DNA of 64,000 bases, from NCBI RefSeq assembly GCF_014650995.1, contig NZ_BMWA01000008.1:248001-312000 (forward strand), in the 5' to 3' direction. Of this stretch, positions 17,546-25,594 are shown in pieces (positions within the stretch are counted from its first letter, which is position 1; every line of letters begins with the position of its first letter). Source of the DNA: Streptomyces viridiviolaceus (GTDB taxonomy: Bacteria; Actinomycetota; Actinomycetes; Streptomycetales; Streptomycetaceae). Made by a program: the position numbers and the translations under genes. The notes under the pieces are model-generated. The model had not been told where the DNA came from. It searched no databases and saw only the letters and a list, made by a program, of their open reading frames with translations.

Positions 17546-18208
17546 ATGACGGCCACCGCCACCGTTCTCACCACCCGTGCCCTGCTGCTCGACATGGACG
17601 GCACCCTCGTCAACTCCGACGCCGCCGTCGAGCGCGTCTGGCGGCGCTGGGCCGACCGGCACGGCCTGGACGGCGACGAGGTCATGAAGGTCGTCCACGG
17701 CCGGCAGGGCTACGCCTCGATGGCGCTGCTGCTGCCCGACAGGCCCATGGAGCAGAACCACGCCGACAACGCGCGGATGCTCGCCGAGGAGACCGCCGAC
17801 ACCGACGGCGTCGTCGCGATCCCGGGGGCGCCGGAGTTCCTCGCCTCGCTGCGCGGACTGCCGCACGCCCTCGTGACCTCCGCCGACGTCGCGCTGTCCA
17901 CCGCCCGGATGGCCGCCGCCGGGCTGGACCTTCCGGACGTCCGGATCACCGCCGAGTCCGTCGGCGCCAGCAAACCCGACCCCGAGGGCTTCCTCAAGGG
18001 CGCCGCCGAGCTGGGTGTCGCCCCCGCCGACTGCGTCGCCTTCGAGGACTCCGGCGCCGGCATCAGCGCGGCGCGCGCCGCCGGGATGCGGGTCGTGGGG
18101 ATCGGGCCGCGGGCGGGCTTCCACCAGCCCGACGCCCTCGTCGAGGACCTGACGCGGGTGCGGGTGGAGGCCGCCGAGGACGGCACCCTCCGGCTGCACA
18201 TCGGCTGA
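17546..18208 (+). CDS. HAD-family sugar-phosphatase-like hydrolase
   Basis: A 220-residue HAD subfamily IA phosphatase. Motif I LLLDMDGTLVNSD is near residues 12-24. A small helical cap with DGDEVMKVVHGRQ follows. Motif II is ALVTSADVAL; the conserved Lys lies in SVGASKPDPEGFLKGA; motif IV is CVAFEDSGAGISAARAAGM. This pattern matches beta-phosphoglucomutase/DL-glycerol phosphatase-like enzymes acting on sugar phosphates. Start ATG 17546 has TTGGAG upstream. It ends 24 bp from a convergent gene. Confidence 0.88.
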   Translation: MTATATVLTTRALLLDMDGTLVNSDAAVERVWRRWADRHGLDGDEVMKVVHGRQGYASMALLLPDRPMEQNHADNARMLAEETADTDGVVAIPGAPEFLASLRGLPHALVTSADVALSTARMAAAGLDLPDVRITAESVGASKPDPEGFLKGAAELGVAPADCVAFEDSGAGISAARAAGMRVVGIGPRAGFHQPDALVEDLTRVRVEAAEDGTLRLHIG

Positions 18209-18232
18209 CGCCCGGCGCAGCCGGGGCGCCGG

Positions 18233-19276
18233 TCACGGCTCCCGGGTCTCCGCCTCCAGCATCCGCCGGGTGTCCTCTCCGTACACCCCGAACTCGTCGG
18301 AGCGGATGCCGCGCGCCCACTGGTAATTGCGGACGGCGTCCTCGACCTGGCGGTTGTAGTTGCCGTTGACGTCACCCGTGTAGAGGTGCAGCTGCTGCAG
18401 CCGCTGCTGCAGTTCGGCGACGTCGGGACCCCGGTCGCCCCTGCGCAGCCCGCCCCCGTCGTGATCGTGGTCCTGGTCGTCGTCGTGCGACTCCGTGGCG
18501 GCGTCACCACCGGCGGAGGGTGTCGTCGCGCTCTGCGTCGGCTCGGCCGACCGGGACGGCGTCGGCGAGGCGCTCGACGCCGACGGGGACGGCGAGGGCG
18601 ACGGGCTCGCACTGGCGGACGCGGAGGCCGACGGAGACGGCGACGCGGACGTCGGCCGGGCGGACGCGGTGCTCGGCGCCGGGGCCGCCGACGCCTCGCC
18701 CATCGACGGGTCGGGCACGCTCGCCCGCACCTCGTCCGGCAGGGCGCCGTCCCGCGACGGCGTCTCGTAGGAGAACAGCCCGGCGGCGTAACCGGCCGCC
18801 CCGATCACCACGACGACCGCGCCGGCGACGCTGAGCAGCATGCCCCGGCGCCGTCTGTGCGGCGGGGGCCCTGCGGCGTCGTCCGGGCCGGGCGCGACGG
18901 GCGCCGAAGCGGTCTCGAACAGGCGCAGGTCGTGGTCGCTGGGTGCGCCCGCCGGGGCCGCCAGGGGCGTGGGCAGCACCGAGGTCGACTCCGCGCCGGG
19001 CGGCTCGGTGCCGACGGCGCGCAGCGACACGGTGGCGTCCGGGTCCGCCGCGGGCGACGGCCCGGCCCCGGCGGAACCGTCCAGCTCGACGTACGGCCGG
19101 ATCCGCAACGGGTCGAAGTCCTCAGCCGCTGCCGCCTGTGCCGTACGCGCGTCGCGCAGGGCGTCGGACGCCCGCGGACCGCAGACGCAGGACGGGGTGT
19201 TGTCCGGCCGCCGAGGCACCCCGCACTCCGGGCACGGATGCCCCGAGGGCCTCTGTGGCCCCTTCCGCTGTTCCAC
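18233..19276 (-). CDS. Membrane-anchored peptidoglycan-binding protein with zinc-ribbon N-terminus
   Basis: A 347-residue protein. A cytoplasmic N-terminus begins with a possible zinc ribbon (CPECGVPRRPDNTPSCVCG), followed by an acidic Pro-rich region. One transmembrane helix is near 150-172 (RGMLLSVAGAVVVVIGAAGYAAGLF). A long Ser/Pro/Ala spacer (SASPSPSASAS repeats) and an Asp/His-rich stretch (HDDDQDHDHDGGG) lead to a C-terminal PG_binding_1 domain (LRRGDRGPDVAELQQRLQQLHLYTGDVNGNYNRQVEDAV). Start GTG 19276 follows GGGGAGGGA. It probably senses or binds the cell wall. The His/Asp stretch could bind metal. Confidence 0.85.
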   Translation of the reverse strand: MEQRKGPQRPSGHPCPECGVPRRPDNTPSCVCGPRASDALRDARTAQAAAAEDFDPLRIRPYVELDGSAGAGPSPAADPDATVSLRAVGTEPPGAESTSVLPTPLAAPAGAPSDHDLRLFETASAPVAPGPDDAAGPPPHRRRRGMLLSVAGAVVVVIGAAGYAAGLFSYETPSRDGALPDEVRASVPDPSMGEASAAPAPSTASARPTSASPSPSASASASASPSPSPSPSASSASPTPSRSAEPTQSATTPSAGGDAATESHDDDQDHDHDGGGLRRGDRGPDVAELQQRLQQLHLYTGDVNGNYNRQVEDAVRNYQWARGIRSDEFGVYGEDTRRMLEAETREP

Positions 19277-19448
19277 GCGTTCGTCCCTCCCCTCGCGACT
19301 CCCCTCGCGAACTGCAGCGATTATGCAGATCTTCTCCACACCTGCGCGCGCTCGCCCCCGGAATACCGGCTTCCTACGGGACTGAACAGGCCATAACCGG
19401 TCACATCGATCAGGATGGAAGCGTGCGTGACGACGGTGGGAGGTCTGC

Positions 19449-21500
19449 ATGGCCGGCGAAGTGCGTGAGGCGACGGACCCGGCGCGGCCCCCCACGGCCC
19501 CGGAGCACGTCTCCGGCGGTGTCCTGGTCTCGATAGGCGCCCTGCTCCTCGGCATGCTCCTCGCCGCCCTCGACCAGACCATCGTCGCCACCGCGCTGCC
19601 CACCATCGTGAGCGATCTGGGCGGCCTGGAGCACCTGTCCTGGGTGGTCACCGCGTATCTGCTGGCCGCGACCGCCGCGACGCCGCTGTGGGGCAAGCTC
19701 GGCGACCAGTACGGGCGCAAGAGGCTGTTCCAGGCCGCGATCGTGATCTTCCTGGTCGGCTCCGCCCTGTGCGGGGCGGCGCAGAGCATGTCCGAGCTGA
19801 TCGCCTTCCGGGCGCTGCAGGGACTGGGCGGCGGCGGCCTGCTGGTGCTGTCGATGGCGATCGTCGGCGACCTGGTCCCGCCCCGTGAACGCGGGCGCTA
19901 CCAGGGCCTGTTCGGTGCCGTGTTCGGCGCCACCAGCGTCCTCGGACCGCTCCTCGGAGGCGTCTTCACCGAGCATCTGGACTGGCGCTGGGTCTTCTAC
20001 GTCAACCTGCCCCTCGGCGTCGTGGCGCTCGCCGTGATCGCGGCGGTCCTGCACATCCCGCGCCGGGCCACCCGGCACGTCATCGACTACCTCGGCACCC
20101 TGCTGATCGCCTCCGTCGCCACCTGCCTGGTGCTGGCCGCCTCGCTCGGCGGCACGACCTGGGCCTGGGACTCGCCGCAGATCATCGGCCTGGCCGTGCT
20201 GGGTGTGGTGCTGGCCGCCGCGTTCGTGGCCGTGGAACGCAGGGCCGCCGAACCGGTCATCCCGCTGAAGCTGTTCCGCATCCGCACCTTCACGCTCGCC
20301 GCGGTCATCAGCTTCGTCATCGGCTTCGCCATGTTCGGCGCCATGACCTACCTGCCCACCTTCCTCCAGGTCGTGCACGGCGTCAGCCCGACCCTGTCCG
20401 GCGTGCACATGCTGCCGATGGTGTTCGGCGTGCTGCTGTCCTCCACCGTCTCCGGGCAGATCGTCAGCCGCACCGGCCGCTGGAAGGTGTTCCCGGTCGC
20501 CGGAACAGCCGTCACCACCCTCGGCCTGCTTCTGCTCCACCAGCTCGACGAGAACAGCCCGACCGCCGAGATGAGCGCCTTCTTCTTCGTCTTCGGCCTC
20601 GGCCTCGGCCTGGTGATGCAGGTCCTGGTGCTCATCGTGCAGAACGCCGTGTCGTACGAGGACCTGGGCGTGGCCACCTCCGGAGCGACGTTCTTCCGTT
20701 CCATCGGCGCGTCCTTCGGCGTCGCCGTCTTCGGCACGGTCTTCGCGAGCCGGCTCGGCGACCTGCTCACCGAGGCGTTCCGGGGCACCCCGCTGCCGCC
20801 CGGTTCGTCCGTGGAGGAGCTGGAGTCCGACCCTCGCGGCATCGCCGGACTGCCGCCCGCGCTGCGGCCCGAGGCCCTGCACGCCTACGCCTCCTCGATC
20901 ACCGACGTCTTCCTGTACGCCGCCCCCGTCGCCCTCCTCGGCTTCGTGCTGGCCTGCTTCCTGAAGGAGGACCGGCTGCGCGGCTCGGTCACCGCGCCGG
21001 ACGGCACCGAGACGCTCGCCAGCAACCCGGTGGAGCGCTCCAGCTACGACGAGGTGTGCCGCGCCCTGTCCGTGCTCGGCACCCGCGAGGGCCGTCGCGA
21101 GATCTACCGCGAGATCACCGCGCGGGCGGGCTACGACCTGTTGCCGGCCGCGAGCTGGCTGCTGCTGCGGATCAGGAAGTACGGCCGGGTCGAGCCGGCC
21201 GTACTGGCCGAGCGGAGCCCGGTCCCGCTGACCGTCGTCATGGAGGCGGCCCGGGAGGTCGAGGTGCGCCACCTCGCCGTCCGCGAGGGGCTCGACCTCG
21301 TCCTGACCGACCACGGCCGCGAGGTGGCCGAGCGGCTCGCGCGGGCCCGCGAGGACTCGCTCGGCGAACTCCTCGGCGACTGGTGGGGCCCGGACCGCCC
21401 GACCGACCTGGTGCAGCTGGTGAAGGAGCTGACCGGCGAGCTGTGCGGCTCGGACCGGGAACGCCCCCACGACGAACGCGGCCTCACCCGGGCCGGCTGA
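19449..21500 (+). CDS. DHA2-type MFS multidrug exporter fused to a MarR-like winged helix
   Basis: A 683-residue protein. Residues 1-510 form a 14-helix DHA2 (EmrB/QacA) exporter. Motifs seen are LDQTIVATALPTIVSDLGG (motif D1), WGKLGDQYGRKRLF (motif A) and AVFGATSVLGPLLGG (motif C). Residues about 534-680 are an unusual cytoplasmic extension resembling a MarR winged helix: SWLLLRIRKYGRVEPAVLAERSPVP, then the wing/strand LDLVLTDHGREVAERLARARED. Start ATG 19449 has GGGAGGTCT upstream. Proton-driven drug efflux is likely. The tail may sense the drug or bind DNA. It overlaps the convergent GNAT gene by 17 bp. Confidence 0.88.
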   Translation: MAGEVREATDPARPPTAPEHVSGGVLVSIGALLLGMLLAALDQTIVATALPTIVSDLGGLEHLSWVVTAYLLAATAATPLWGKLGDQYGRKRLFQAAIVIFLVGSALCGAAQSMSELIAFRALQGLGGGGLLVLSMAIVGDLVPPRERGRYQGLFGAVFGATSVLGPLLGGVFTEHLDWRWVFYVNLPLGVVALAVIAAVLHIPRRATRHVIDYLGTLLIASVATCLVLAASLGGTTWAWDSPQIIGLAVLGVVLAAAFVAVERRAAEPVIPLKLFRIRTFTLAAVISFVIGFAMFGAMTYLPTFLQVVHGVSPTLSGVHMLPMVFGVLLSSTVSGQIVSRTGRWKVFPVAGTAVTTLGLLLLHQLDENSPTAEMSAFFFVFGLGLGLVMQVLVLIVQNAVSYEDLGVATSGATFFRSIGASFGVAVFGTVFASRLGDLLTEAFRGTPLPPGSSVEELESDPRGIAGLPPALRPEALHAYASSITDVFLYAAPVALLGFVLACFLKEDRLRGSVTAPDGTETLASNPVERSSYDEVCRALSVLGTREGRREIYREITARAGYDLLPAASWLLLRIRKYGRVEPAVLAERSPVPLTVVMEAAREVEVRHLAVREGLDLVLTDHGREVAERLARAREDSLGELLGDWWGPDRPTDLVQLVKELTGELCGSDRERPHDERGLTRAG

Positions 21501-21993
21501 GCCGCTTGCCGAACCAGTGCTCGGCGTAGGGGGCGTCGTTGTGCGGCTCGGTCTCCTCGTAGCCGAGACGGGCGTACAGGGCACGGGCCTCGACCAGGTC
21601 GCCACGGGTGTCCAGGACCATCCGCCCGGCCCCGAGCGACCGCGCCGCGTCCTCGGCCGCCCGGACCAGCAGCGCGGCCCCGCCCCGGCCGCGCATCCGC
21701 TCGTACAGGAAGACCCGGGTCAGCTCGGCCGTGGAAGCGTCCAGCAGCCGCACGCCCGCGCTGCCGGCCGGCTCGCCCGCGTACCGGGCGACCAGCAGCC
21801 GCCCCCGGGGCGGGGCGAGGTCGGCGCCGGTGGCCGCGGCGATCTCCCGCTCCAGCTCGTCCGGGTCGGTCGGCCGCCCCTCGTGCAGCAGGTACCAGCG
21901 GTCGCTGACCTCCGTGTAGTACGCCCGCCAGAGGGCGGCGGCGACGGGGGAGTCGTGCGGTTCCGCGGTGACGGTCCAGGTCATGCGGGACAT
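21484..21993 (-). CDS. GNAT-family N-acetyltransferase
   Basis: A 169-residue single GNAT domain. The acetyl-CoA loop is VFLYERMRGRGGAALLVRAAEDAAR (R/QxxGxG/A type) near residue 98. The preceding strand is AELTRVFL, and the family's C-terminal strand ends in LDTRGDLVEARALYARLGYEETEPHND. Start is uncertain: ATG 21993 or ATG 21984; neither has a strong ribosome site, and the longer is shown. The acceptor substrate is unknown. Its stop lies inside the 3' end of the convergent MFS gene. Confidence 0.85.
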   Translation of the reverse strand: MSRMTWTVTAEPHDSPVAAALWRAYYTEVSDRWYLLHEGRPTDPDELEREIAAATGADLAPPRGRLLVARYAGEPAGSAGVRLLDASTAELTRVFLYERMRGRGGAALLVRAAEDAARSLGAGRMVLDTRGDLVEARALYARLGYEETEPHNDAPYAEHWFGKRLSRPG

Positions 21994-22182
21994 TGTCGGG
22001 AGCGGACCCGTGGGGCACGCAACCGGATATGCGTGAGGCCGGCGGGACCGGAGGTGCACAGGGCGCCCTCATGGACCCGGTCACCACCCGTGGAGGCCGT
22101 TTGACGAGGACTTCCGGGGTACCCGAATGCCGAACCGGCCCGTTGGGAAAGCCGGTTGGGGCCGACAACCCGGAAGGCATTC

Positions 22183-22848
22183 ATGTCCACAGGCCTGATC
22201 ATCGCTCTGATCGTGATAGCGGCGGCCGTGCTAGTCGTGGCGGCCGTGATGACCCTGCGTGCGCGTGGCCCGCGGCACGGCGGAAGCCTCAAGCGGCGCT
22301 TCGGGCCCGAGTACGACCGTGCCGTCGCCCGGCACGACGGTGACACCAAGGCGGCCGAGCGCGAGCTCGCCCAGCGCGTGGAGCGGCACGGCTCGCTGCA
22401 CGAGCGGCCGCTGGACCCCGCCGAGCGCGAGCGGTTCGAGGCGCGCTGGACCGCCACCCAGGAGCGCTTCGTCGACTCCCCGCGGGAAGCGGTCACCGAG
22501 GCGGACCGGCTGCTCGCGGAGCTGGCGGGCGCCCGCGGCTTCCCGGACGGCGGGCAGTACGAGGAGCAGCTCGCCGCCCTCTCCGTGCACCACGCCCACC
22601 ACGTCGACGGCTACCGGCGCGTGCACCGCGTCGCGCACGCCCGCGTGGACGGGGCCCAGGACGGCGGCACGGGCACGGAGGAGATGCGCGAGTCCTTGGT
22701 CGAGGCCCGCGCCCTGTTCGAGGACCTGGTACGGCCGTCCCGGCACGAGGGCGGACGGCACCGCGCCGGGCCGGACGGGGACGGGCGGGCACCGGCCCGC
22801 GCGCACCACGCCTGGTCGTTCAGCAAGCGTCAGCCGAAGGAGAGTTGA
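22183..22848 (+). CDS. Single-pass membrane protein of unknown function
   Basis: A 221-residue protein. Residues 3-24 form one hydrophobic helix (TGLIIALIVIAAAVLVVAAVMTL). A basic, charged cytoplasmic region follows (LKRRFGPEYDRAVARHDGDTKAAERELAQRVERHGSL), then WTATQERFVDSPREAVTEADRLLAEL. The pattern FGPEYDRAV...RHGS...L.P.ER..F...W...Q..FVD.P..A...AD is a recognisable conserved family in Streptomyces without an assigned function. Start ATG 22183 has GGAAGG upstream. The next gene begins five bases after the stop and carries a related FVDGPRAAVEEADHVL block. Confidence 0.8.
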   Translation: MSTGLIIALIVIAAAVLVVAAVMTLRARGPRHGGSLKRRFGPEYDRAVARHDGDTKAAERELAQRVERHGSLHERPLDPAERERFEARWTATQERFVDSPREAVTEADRLLAELAGARGFPDGGQYEEQLAALSVHHAHHVDGYRRVHRVAHARVDGAQDGGTGTEEMRESLVEARALFEDLVRPSRHEGGRHRAGPDGDGRAPARAHHAWSFSKRQPKES

Positions 22849-22853
22849 GGCAC

Positions 22854-23345
22854 ATGTCCGATGTGACCCGGCCGGCGGGCGACGCGCCCGACGAGCGAGA
22901 CCGACAGACCCCCGACGCGCGCGGGGAGACGGCACTGGGCACCAGCCGGGCGGGCGGCGTGGAGCCGGTCCCCGGCGCGCGGGCCGACCACACGACCGGC
23001 ACCCGTGCCGAGACCGCGCCGGGCCTGCGCGGCGACGCCGCCACGCCTGCGGACACCGCGCACGGCGGCGCGATCGTCCCGCACGAGGAGTACGACAAGC
23101 TCGGGCAGCGGCTGCAGCACGCGGTGGCCGGATTCGTCGACGGTCCGCGGGCCGCCGTGGAGGAGGCCGACCACGTCCTGGAGGAGGTCACCGCCCGCCT
23201 CACGGACGCGGTGACGCAGCGCCGCCGCACCCTGCGCAGGTCCTGGCAGGACGCCGGGGACACCACGTCGAGCACGGACACCGAACAGCTCCGCCTGGCC
23301 CTGCGGGACTACCGCGAGCTGGCGGACCGCCTGATGCGCCTCTGA
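22854..23345 (+). CDS. Hypothetical protein paired with the upstream membrane protein
   Basis: A 163-residue soluble protein. The first 70 residues are polar and disordered-looking (many D/R/T/A). The second half holds YDKLGQRLQHAVAGFVDGPRAAVEEADHVLEEVTARLTDAV, which resembles the FVDSPREAVTEADRLLAEL block of the preceding gene. The two are probably related and functionally linked. Start ATG 22854 was chosen over an in-frame TTG nine bases upstream; GAGG lies four bases away. No enzymatic motif is visible. Confidence 0.75.
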   Translation: MSDVTRPAGDAPDERDRQTPDARGETALGTSRAGGVEPVPGARADHTTGTRAETAPGLRGDAATPADTAHGGAIVPHEEYDKLGQRLQHAVAGFVDGPRAAVEEADHVLEEVTARLTDAVTQRRRTLRRSWQDAGDTTSSTDTEQLRLALRDYRELADRLMRL

Positions 23346-23356
23346 ACGGACAGGCG

Positions 23357-23764
23357 TCACGCCTCCGCCCGGCGCTCCCGCCACTGCCGTACGACCGCCT
23401 CGACGTCGTACGGTTTCAGACCCAGCGGGGGGCCGGGCGGAGGCTTGAACATGACGTCGCGGATCTTCACGTTGATCTCCTCGACGATCCGGCGGACGGC
23501 CCGCTCCGACGGAGCGTTCGCCGCCGCCTCCAGGGCGTCTTCCGCCTCCTTGCGCAGGGCGAGGGTGGGCGGCAGGACGGAGACGCCCTCGCGGGCCATC
23601 TTCCGCTTGATCCACCACAGCTCGTCGTACGTGCTGTCCACGTCGTGCGGGAGCGGCTTGCCCGCGCCCGGCAACCGCTCGAACTCGCCGCGCGCCTGCG
23701 CGTCACGGATCTGCTTGTCGACCCAGGAGTCGAAGCCGACGCCAGGTGGCTTTCGCTCGGTCAT
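23357..23764 (-). CDS. DUF1992 (DnaJ-homologue C-28 type) protein
   Basis: A 135-residue protein. The family core is complete: WVDKQIRDAQARGEFERLPGAGKPL near 14-38, then YDELWWIKRKMAREGVSVLPPTLALRKEAEDAL. A C-terminal VRQWRERR follows. DUF1992 is found alone in bacteria and fused to J-domains in eukaryotes; its biochemical role is unknown. Start ATG 23764 gives MTERKPPGVGFDSWVD. It ends 11 bp from the convergent preceding gene. Confidence 0.9.
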   Translation of the reverse strand: MTERKPPGVGFDSWVDKQIRDAQARGEFERLPGAGKPLPHDVDSTYDELWWIKRKMAREGVSVLPPTLALRKEAEDALEAAANAPSERAVRRIVEEINVKIRDVMFKPPPGPPLGLKPYDVEAVVRQWRERRAEA

Positions 23765-23844
23765 GACCCCATTGTGCCGGACACCACACCACGGGCCGAT
23801 CTATCATGCGGCGGCAACCGACGGACGTCTCAGGAGGAGCGCAC

Positions 23845-24237
23845 GTGCTCGAACTCACCATGGCCGCCGTCACCGCGGCGGACGCGGGCGCCACGGCCGG
23901 AATGCAGATGGCCGACGCACCCAGCGAGCCCGGGGCGGTGCTGCGGGTGGGCCGGGACAAGTCCGTGTGCCGGCTGTCGACGCCCGACGACTGGCTGTTC
24001 GTCTCCCGGGTGCACCTGGAGTTCCGGTGCGGGCCCGACGGCACCTGGCAGCTGACGTGGCTGCGGGGCTCGCAGCCCGACCCGTCCTCCGAGGTCCGGC
24101 TCGTCGTCGGGGAGTACGCGCAGCCCGTGGCCTACGGCGGCACCGTGTCGCTGCCGAGGGGCGGCAGCGGCGAGATCGTGGTCCAGGACCGCACGGGGCC
24201 GCGCAGCGTGAACGTCGGCTTCTACCACGAGGTGTGA
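23845..24237 (+). CDS. FHA-like domain protein
   Basis: A 130-residue protein made of a single forkhead-associated-like beta domain. Diagnostic residues are LRVGRDKSVCRLSTPDDWLFVSRVHLEFRC: the GR loop and the SRxH motif that bind phosphothreonine. TVSLPRGGSGEIVV follows. Start GTG 23845 has a strong AGGAGGAGC upstream; a further upstream ATG would add 13 residues without a ribosome site. FHA proteins usually read the output of Ser/Thr kinases; no kinase is adjacent here. The partner is unknown. Confidence 0.8.
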   Translation: MLELTMAAVTAADAGATAGMQMADAPSEPGAVLRVGRDKSVCRLSTPDDWLFVSRVHLEFRCGPDGTWQLTWLRGSQPDPSSEVRLVVGEYAQPVAYGGTVSLPRGGSGEIVVQDRTGPRSVNVGFYHEV

Positions 24238-24247
24238 GGCGCGGCCC

Positions 24248-24919
24248 TCAGGCCAGCACCCGCGCCAGCGCGAAGCCGTCGTACCCCTTGGTGCCGACCG
24301 TCTGGATCGCGGTGCCGCTCAGCCGCGGGTGGCTGCCGATCATCTCGATGGCGGCGCGGGTGCCGCGCACGTCTTCGGCGGTGCTGCCGGCGTCGGCCAC
24401 GCGGCCGCCGCGGACCACGTTGTCGAGGATGATCAGGCTGCCGGTGCTGGTGAGCTTCAGGGCCCACTCGAGGTAGTGCGGGTTGTTGCCCTTGTCGGCG
24501 TCGATGAAGACCAGGTCGAAGGGCGGAGGATTCTCGTCGGCGAGCCCCGGCAGCGACTCCAGCGCGGGGCCCACGCGCACGTCGACCAGGCCGTCCAGTC
24601 CGGCGCGGGCGATGTTGCGGGTGGCGACCTCGGCGTGCTTGGCGCTGTACTCCAGGGTGATCAGACGGCCGTCGGCGGGGAGGGCGCGAGCCAGCCAGAT
24701 GGTGCTGTAACCGCCGAGCGTGCCGATCTCCAGGATGTACCGGGCGCCCTGGATCTGGGCGAGGAGCTGGAGGAGTTTGCCCTGGTTGGCGGTGACGTTC
24801 ACCTGCGGCAGCTGGGCGGCTTCGCTGTCGCGGAGGGCGGCCTGCAGAACGTCGTCGTCCGGGGCGAGGTGGGCGGTGAAGTAGTCGTCGACGTCGTCCC
24901 AGAGCTGCGGCTCGCTCAT
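24248..24919 (-). CDS. Class I SAM-dependent O-methyltransferase (CCoAOMT-like)
   Basis: A 223-residue Rossmann methyltransferase of the Mg-dependent caffeoyl-CoA OMT family. The glycine-rich SAM motif is ILEIGTLGGYSTIWLA near residues 63-77. The metal/acid motifs are FDLVFIDADKGNNPHYLEWAL near 140 and LIILDNVVRGGRVAD near 165. Members methylate catechol-type hydroxyls; the acceptor is unknown. An AT-rich imperfect palindrome sits 24 bp upstream of the ATG, suggesting regulation. The gene is preceded by a large repeat-containing intergenic region. Confidence 0.92.
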   Translation of the reverse strand: MSEPQLWDDVDDYFTAHLAPDDDVLQAALRDSEAAQLPQVNVTANQGKLLQLLAQIQGARYILEIGTLGGYSTIWLARALPADGRLITLEYSAKHAEVATRNIARAGLDGLVDVRVGPALESLPGLADENPPPFDLVFIDADKGNNPHYLEWALKLTSTGSLIILDNVVRGGRVADAGSTAEDVRGTRAAIEMIGSHPRLSGTAIQTVGTKGYDGFALARVLA

Positions 24920-24942
24920 GCCTGGCTGTGCCTCTCGCGTGA

Positions 24943-24963
24943 CTAGTTAGCTTTTCTAAGTAG
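24943..24963 (-). promoter_or_regulatory. AT-rich imperfect palindrome upstream of the O-methyltransferase
   Basis: CTAGTTAG (24943-24950) and CTAAGTAG (24956-24963) form an 8 bp inverted repeat with one mismatch around CTTTT. It lies 24 bp before the start codon, in a genome where such AT-rich runs are rare. It looks like an operator for a dimeric (for example MarR-type) regulator. The regulator is not identified. Confidence 0.45.
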
Positions 24964-25133
24964 ATGGCTGACGAACATAGTCGCGCGGGGGCTGTGTGTC
25001 AGGAGGTTACTGTGAGCGTGTTTCAGCCGATTGGGGGGCGCGGGGTCTGTTCCGCGCCGCGTGCACTGGTCCGGCGGGGCTGCGGGCACGCGTGGTCCGG
25101 CGTTGCCTGCTGCCCGGCGGGGGTGGCGGGCCA

Positions 25134-25590
25134 CGGCGTTTGCCGGTTGCCCGGCGTGGGTGCGGGCCGGGGTGGGTCGCGCGGCCCGGCGCTTGCGGGG
25201 TGCCGCCGCGCCCACCCGTGCCGCCCCTGGGGGGCCGCCCAGGCCGTTCAGGCACTGGGGGAGGCACGACTGCCCGCGGTTACGACGGCGCGGCGGCACG
25301 ACGGCGCGGCGGCGCGACCGCGCGCGGTTACGTGGCACGGCGGCGGCGCGACCGCGCGGTGACGCGGTGCTCCGCGCGGGCACCGGGACGGACCCGCAGT
25401 CGCGTACGGCGAGAAGGGGACGTGCCGGGGGGTGTCCGCCCGCAGCGGTTGGCGCGTCGACGCCGGTCAGTTGGTGACCGACCGATTCCGCGCCGTTCCG
25501 AGGACGGACACCCCCCGGCGCGGCCCCGACCCACCACACAACCGATGGCGCTACGCGTACCCCCGACCCCCCCGCGGGCCGCCGCAGGCA
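25134..25590 (+). repeat. Dispersed intergenic repeat, copy 1
   Basis: This element recurs in inverted orientation at 49003-49376. The core 25394-25560 differs from the other copy at about eight positions. It contains a perfect 14 bp inverted repeat, CCGGGGGGTGTCCG (25425-25438) and CGGACACCCCCCGG (25505-25518), separated by 66 bp. Upstream, 25134-25220 also aligns, with about 100 bp of extra GC-rich sequence in between. No convincing gene lies in 24920-25594: the open frames there exist on both strands and follow GC bias. The right edge abuts the stop of the MFS gene at 25595. Confidence 0.75.
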
Positions 25591-25594
25591 TCGG

